Shown here piece after piece: positions 63,404-64,000 of a stretch of 64,000 nucleotides of DNA (positions are counted from its first letter, which is position 1; each line of letters opens with the position of its first letter). Source of the stretch: Maribacter thermophilus (GTDB lineage Bacteria > Bacteroidota > Bacteroidia > Flavobacteriales > Flavobacteriaceae); NCBI RefSeq assembly GCF_001020565.1, contig NZ_LDAS01000001.1, positions 1,459,985-1,523,984 of the forward strand, written 5' to 3'. The notes under the pieces were generated by a model that worked only from the letters and a program-made list of their open reading frames with translations, ran no database searches and was not told the DNA's origin. The position numbers were made by a program, and so were the translations under genes.

Positions 63404-64000
63404 ATGAACAACATTAAAATTGCCGTTATAGGATTGGGGTATGTAGGCCTGCCACTTGCTAGATTATTTGCTACCAAATACCCTGTTATTGGGTTCGATA
63501 TCAATGCCGGGCGTGTTGCCGAACTAAGAACGGGCCATGATAGCACGTTGGAAGTGGAAGATGATATACTACAAGGGGTGTTAAAAGAGTCAGCACACAT
63601 GGAGACTGGACTTTTCTGTACCGATCAACTGGACGATATTGCCGATTGCAATTATTACATTGTGACAGTCCCTACCCCGGTAGACCGCACCAACCGACCT
63701 ATTCTGACACCTCTTTACAAAGCAAGCGAGACTGTTGGAAAAGTATTAAAAAAAGGAGATACGGTTGTTTATGAATCGACCGTATATCCGGGGGTAACCG
63801 AAGACGAATGTATTCCTGTATTGGAGAAAGTAAGTGGTTTGACCTATAATAAAGATTTTTATGCAGGTTACTCCCCCGAACGTATCAATCCGGGAGACAA
63901 AGAACATACCGTAGAAAAAATATTAAAAGTAACTTCTGGATCTACTCCTGAAGTAGGTAAAAAAGTAGATGCCCTGTATGCTTCGGTAATTACCGCAGGT
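63404..64000 (+). CDS. Nucleotide-sugar dehydrogenase, partial (WbpO/TviB-like)
   Basis: The gene begins at ATG 63404 and runs off the right edge after 199 codons with no stop. It encodes IAVIGLGYVGLPLARLFA (Rossmann GxGxxG), VTVPTPVDRTNRPI and YSPERINPGDKEHTV, signatures of UDP-N-acetylgalactosamine/N-acetylmannosamine dehydrogenases. It probably oxidises the UDP-HexNAc made by the preceding epimerase to a uronic acid. The leader from 63242 is 162 bp, longer than the other gaps in this operon. Confidence 0.9.
   Translation, partial: MNNIKIAVIGLGYVGLPLARLFATKYPVIGFDINAGRVAELRTGHDSTLEVEDDILQGVLKESAHMETGLFCTDQLDDIADCNYYIVTVPTPVDRTNRPILTPLYKASETVGKVLKKGDTVVYESTVYPGVTEDECIPVLEKVSGLTYNKDFYAGYSPERINPGDKEHTVEKILKVTSGSTPEVGKKVDALYASVITAG

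Overview
The window looks like a chromosomal segment of a marine Flavobacteriaceae bacterium (Bacteroidota; a Zobellia, Maribacter or Arenibacter-like genome is my guess). The signs are AT-rich DNA, A-rich leaders instead of strong Shine-Dalgarno sites, several TAnnTTTG -7 boxes, many Cys-lipoproteins, LytS/LytTR two-component pairs carrying TPRs, and an exopolysaccharide locus with a Wzc-type kinase, a Wza-type exporter and a CpsB-type phosphatase. I see no rRNA, tRNA or CRISPR array. Every gene from 1 to 50.7 kb lies on the + strand.

Layout. 1-1,260: the end of a small cassette-like gene, then a decayed IS110-family element. 1.26-7.0 kb: a TPR histidine kinase and LytTR regulator, a small membrane protein, a lipoprotein, and a lipoprotein with four cadherin-like repeats, closed by a strong terminator. 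7.1-18.2 kb: a 12-gene unidirectional run with a trypsin-like protease bearing a zinc ribbon, several orphan lipoproteins and membrane proteins, and LemA, DUF1266 and DUF3137 proteins; it is probably an envelope-associated system. 18.4-28.8 kb: an accessory island (below). 29.4-40.4 kb: M20 amidohydrolase, AraC/TPR regulator, serine hydrolases, SDR, Vat-like acetyltransferase, outer membrane proteins and a DJ-1/PfpI protein. 40.8-47.3 kb: a second TPR-kinase/LytTR pair followed by three proteins sharing one domain and an M48 peptidase with a TerB-like domain. 47.5-49.4 kb: an unusual 614-residue orphan. 50.0-64.0 kb: exopolysaccharide synthesis, export and acylation genes, running off the right edge.

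Most interesting region. Between 18.75 and 28.83 kb the genes are arranged as cassettes separated by about 130-200 bp imperfect palindromes. Each cassette begins with GTT plus 6-7 bases whose reverse complement recurs at that same cassette's end, just inside the next palindrome: GTTGTACGC/GCGTACAAC, GTTGGCATTA/TAATGCCAAC, GTTACCTGC/GCAGGTAAC, GTTGGCGGTA/TACCGCCAAC. This is the logic of integron attC sites (R' and R'' of one circular cassette). The mismatches in the stems are almost all T-G pairs on the bottom strand, the strand that is folded and recombined in integrons. Directly upstream lies the C-terminal remnant of a tyrosine recombinase (18446-18721), with a lone core-like site 27 bp past its stop. 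IS110-family remnants abut core-like sequences at 491 and 28817; the IS1111-attC subgroup of that family is known to target attC sites. The cassettes carry a four-gene restriction-modification unit (XRE regulator, two m5C methyltransferases, a NO VEIN-type nuclease), a beta-lactamase-fold serine hydrolase, an orphan membrane-anchored protein, an alpha/beta hydrolase, and a Crp/VOC/SnoaL/DUF1569 group. I infer an integron-like cassette array that has lost its integrase, using sites unlike the textbook consensus. This rests on reading the sequence alone.
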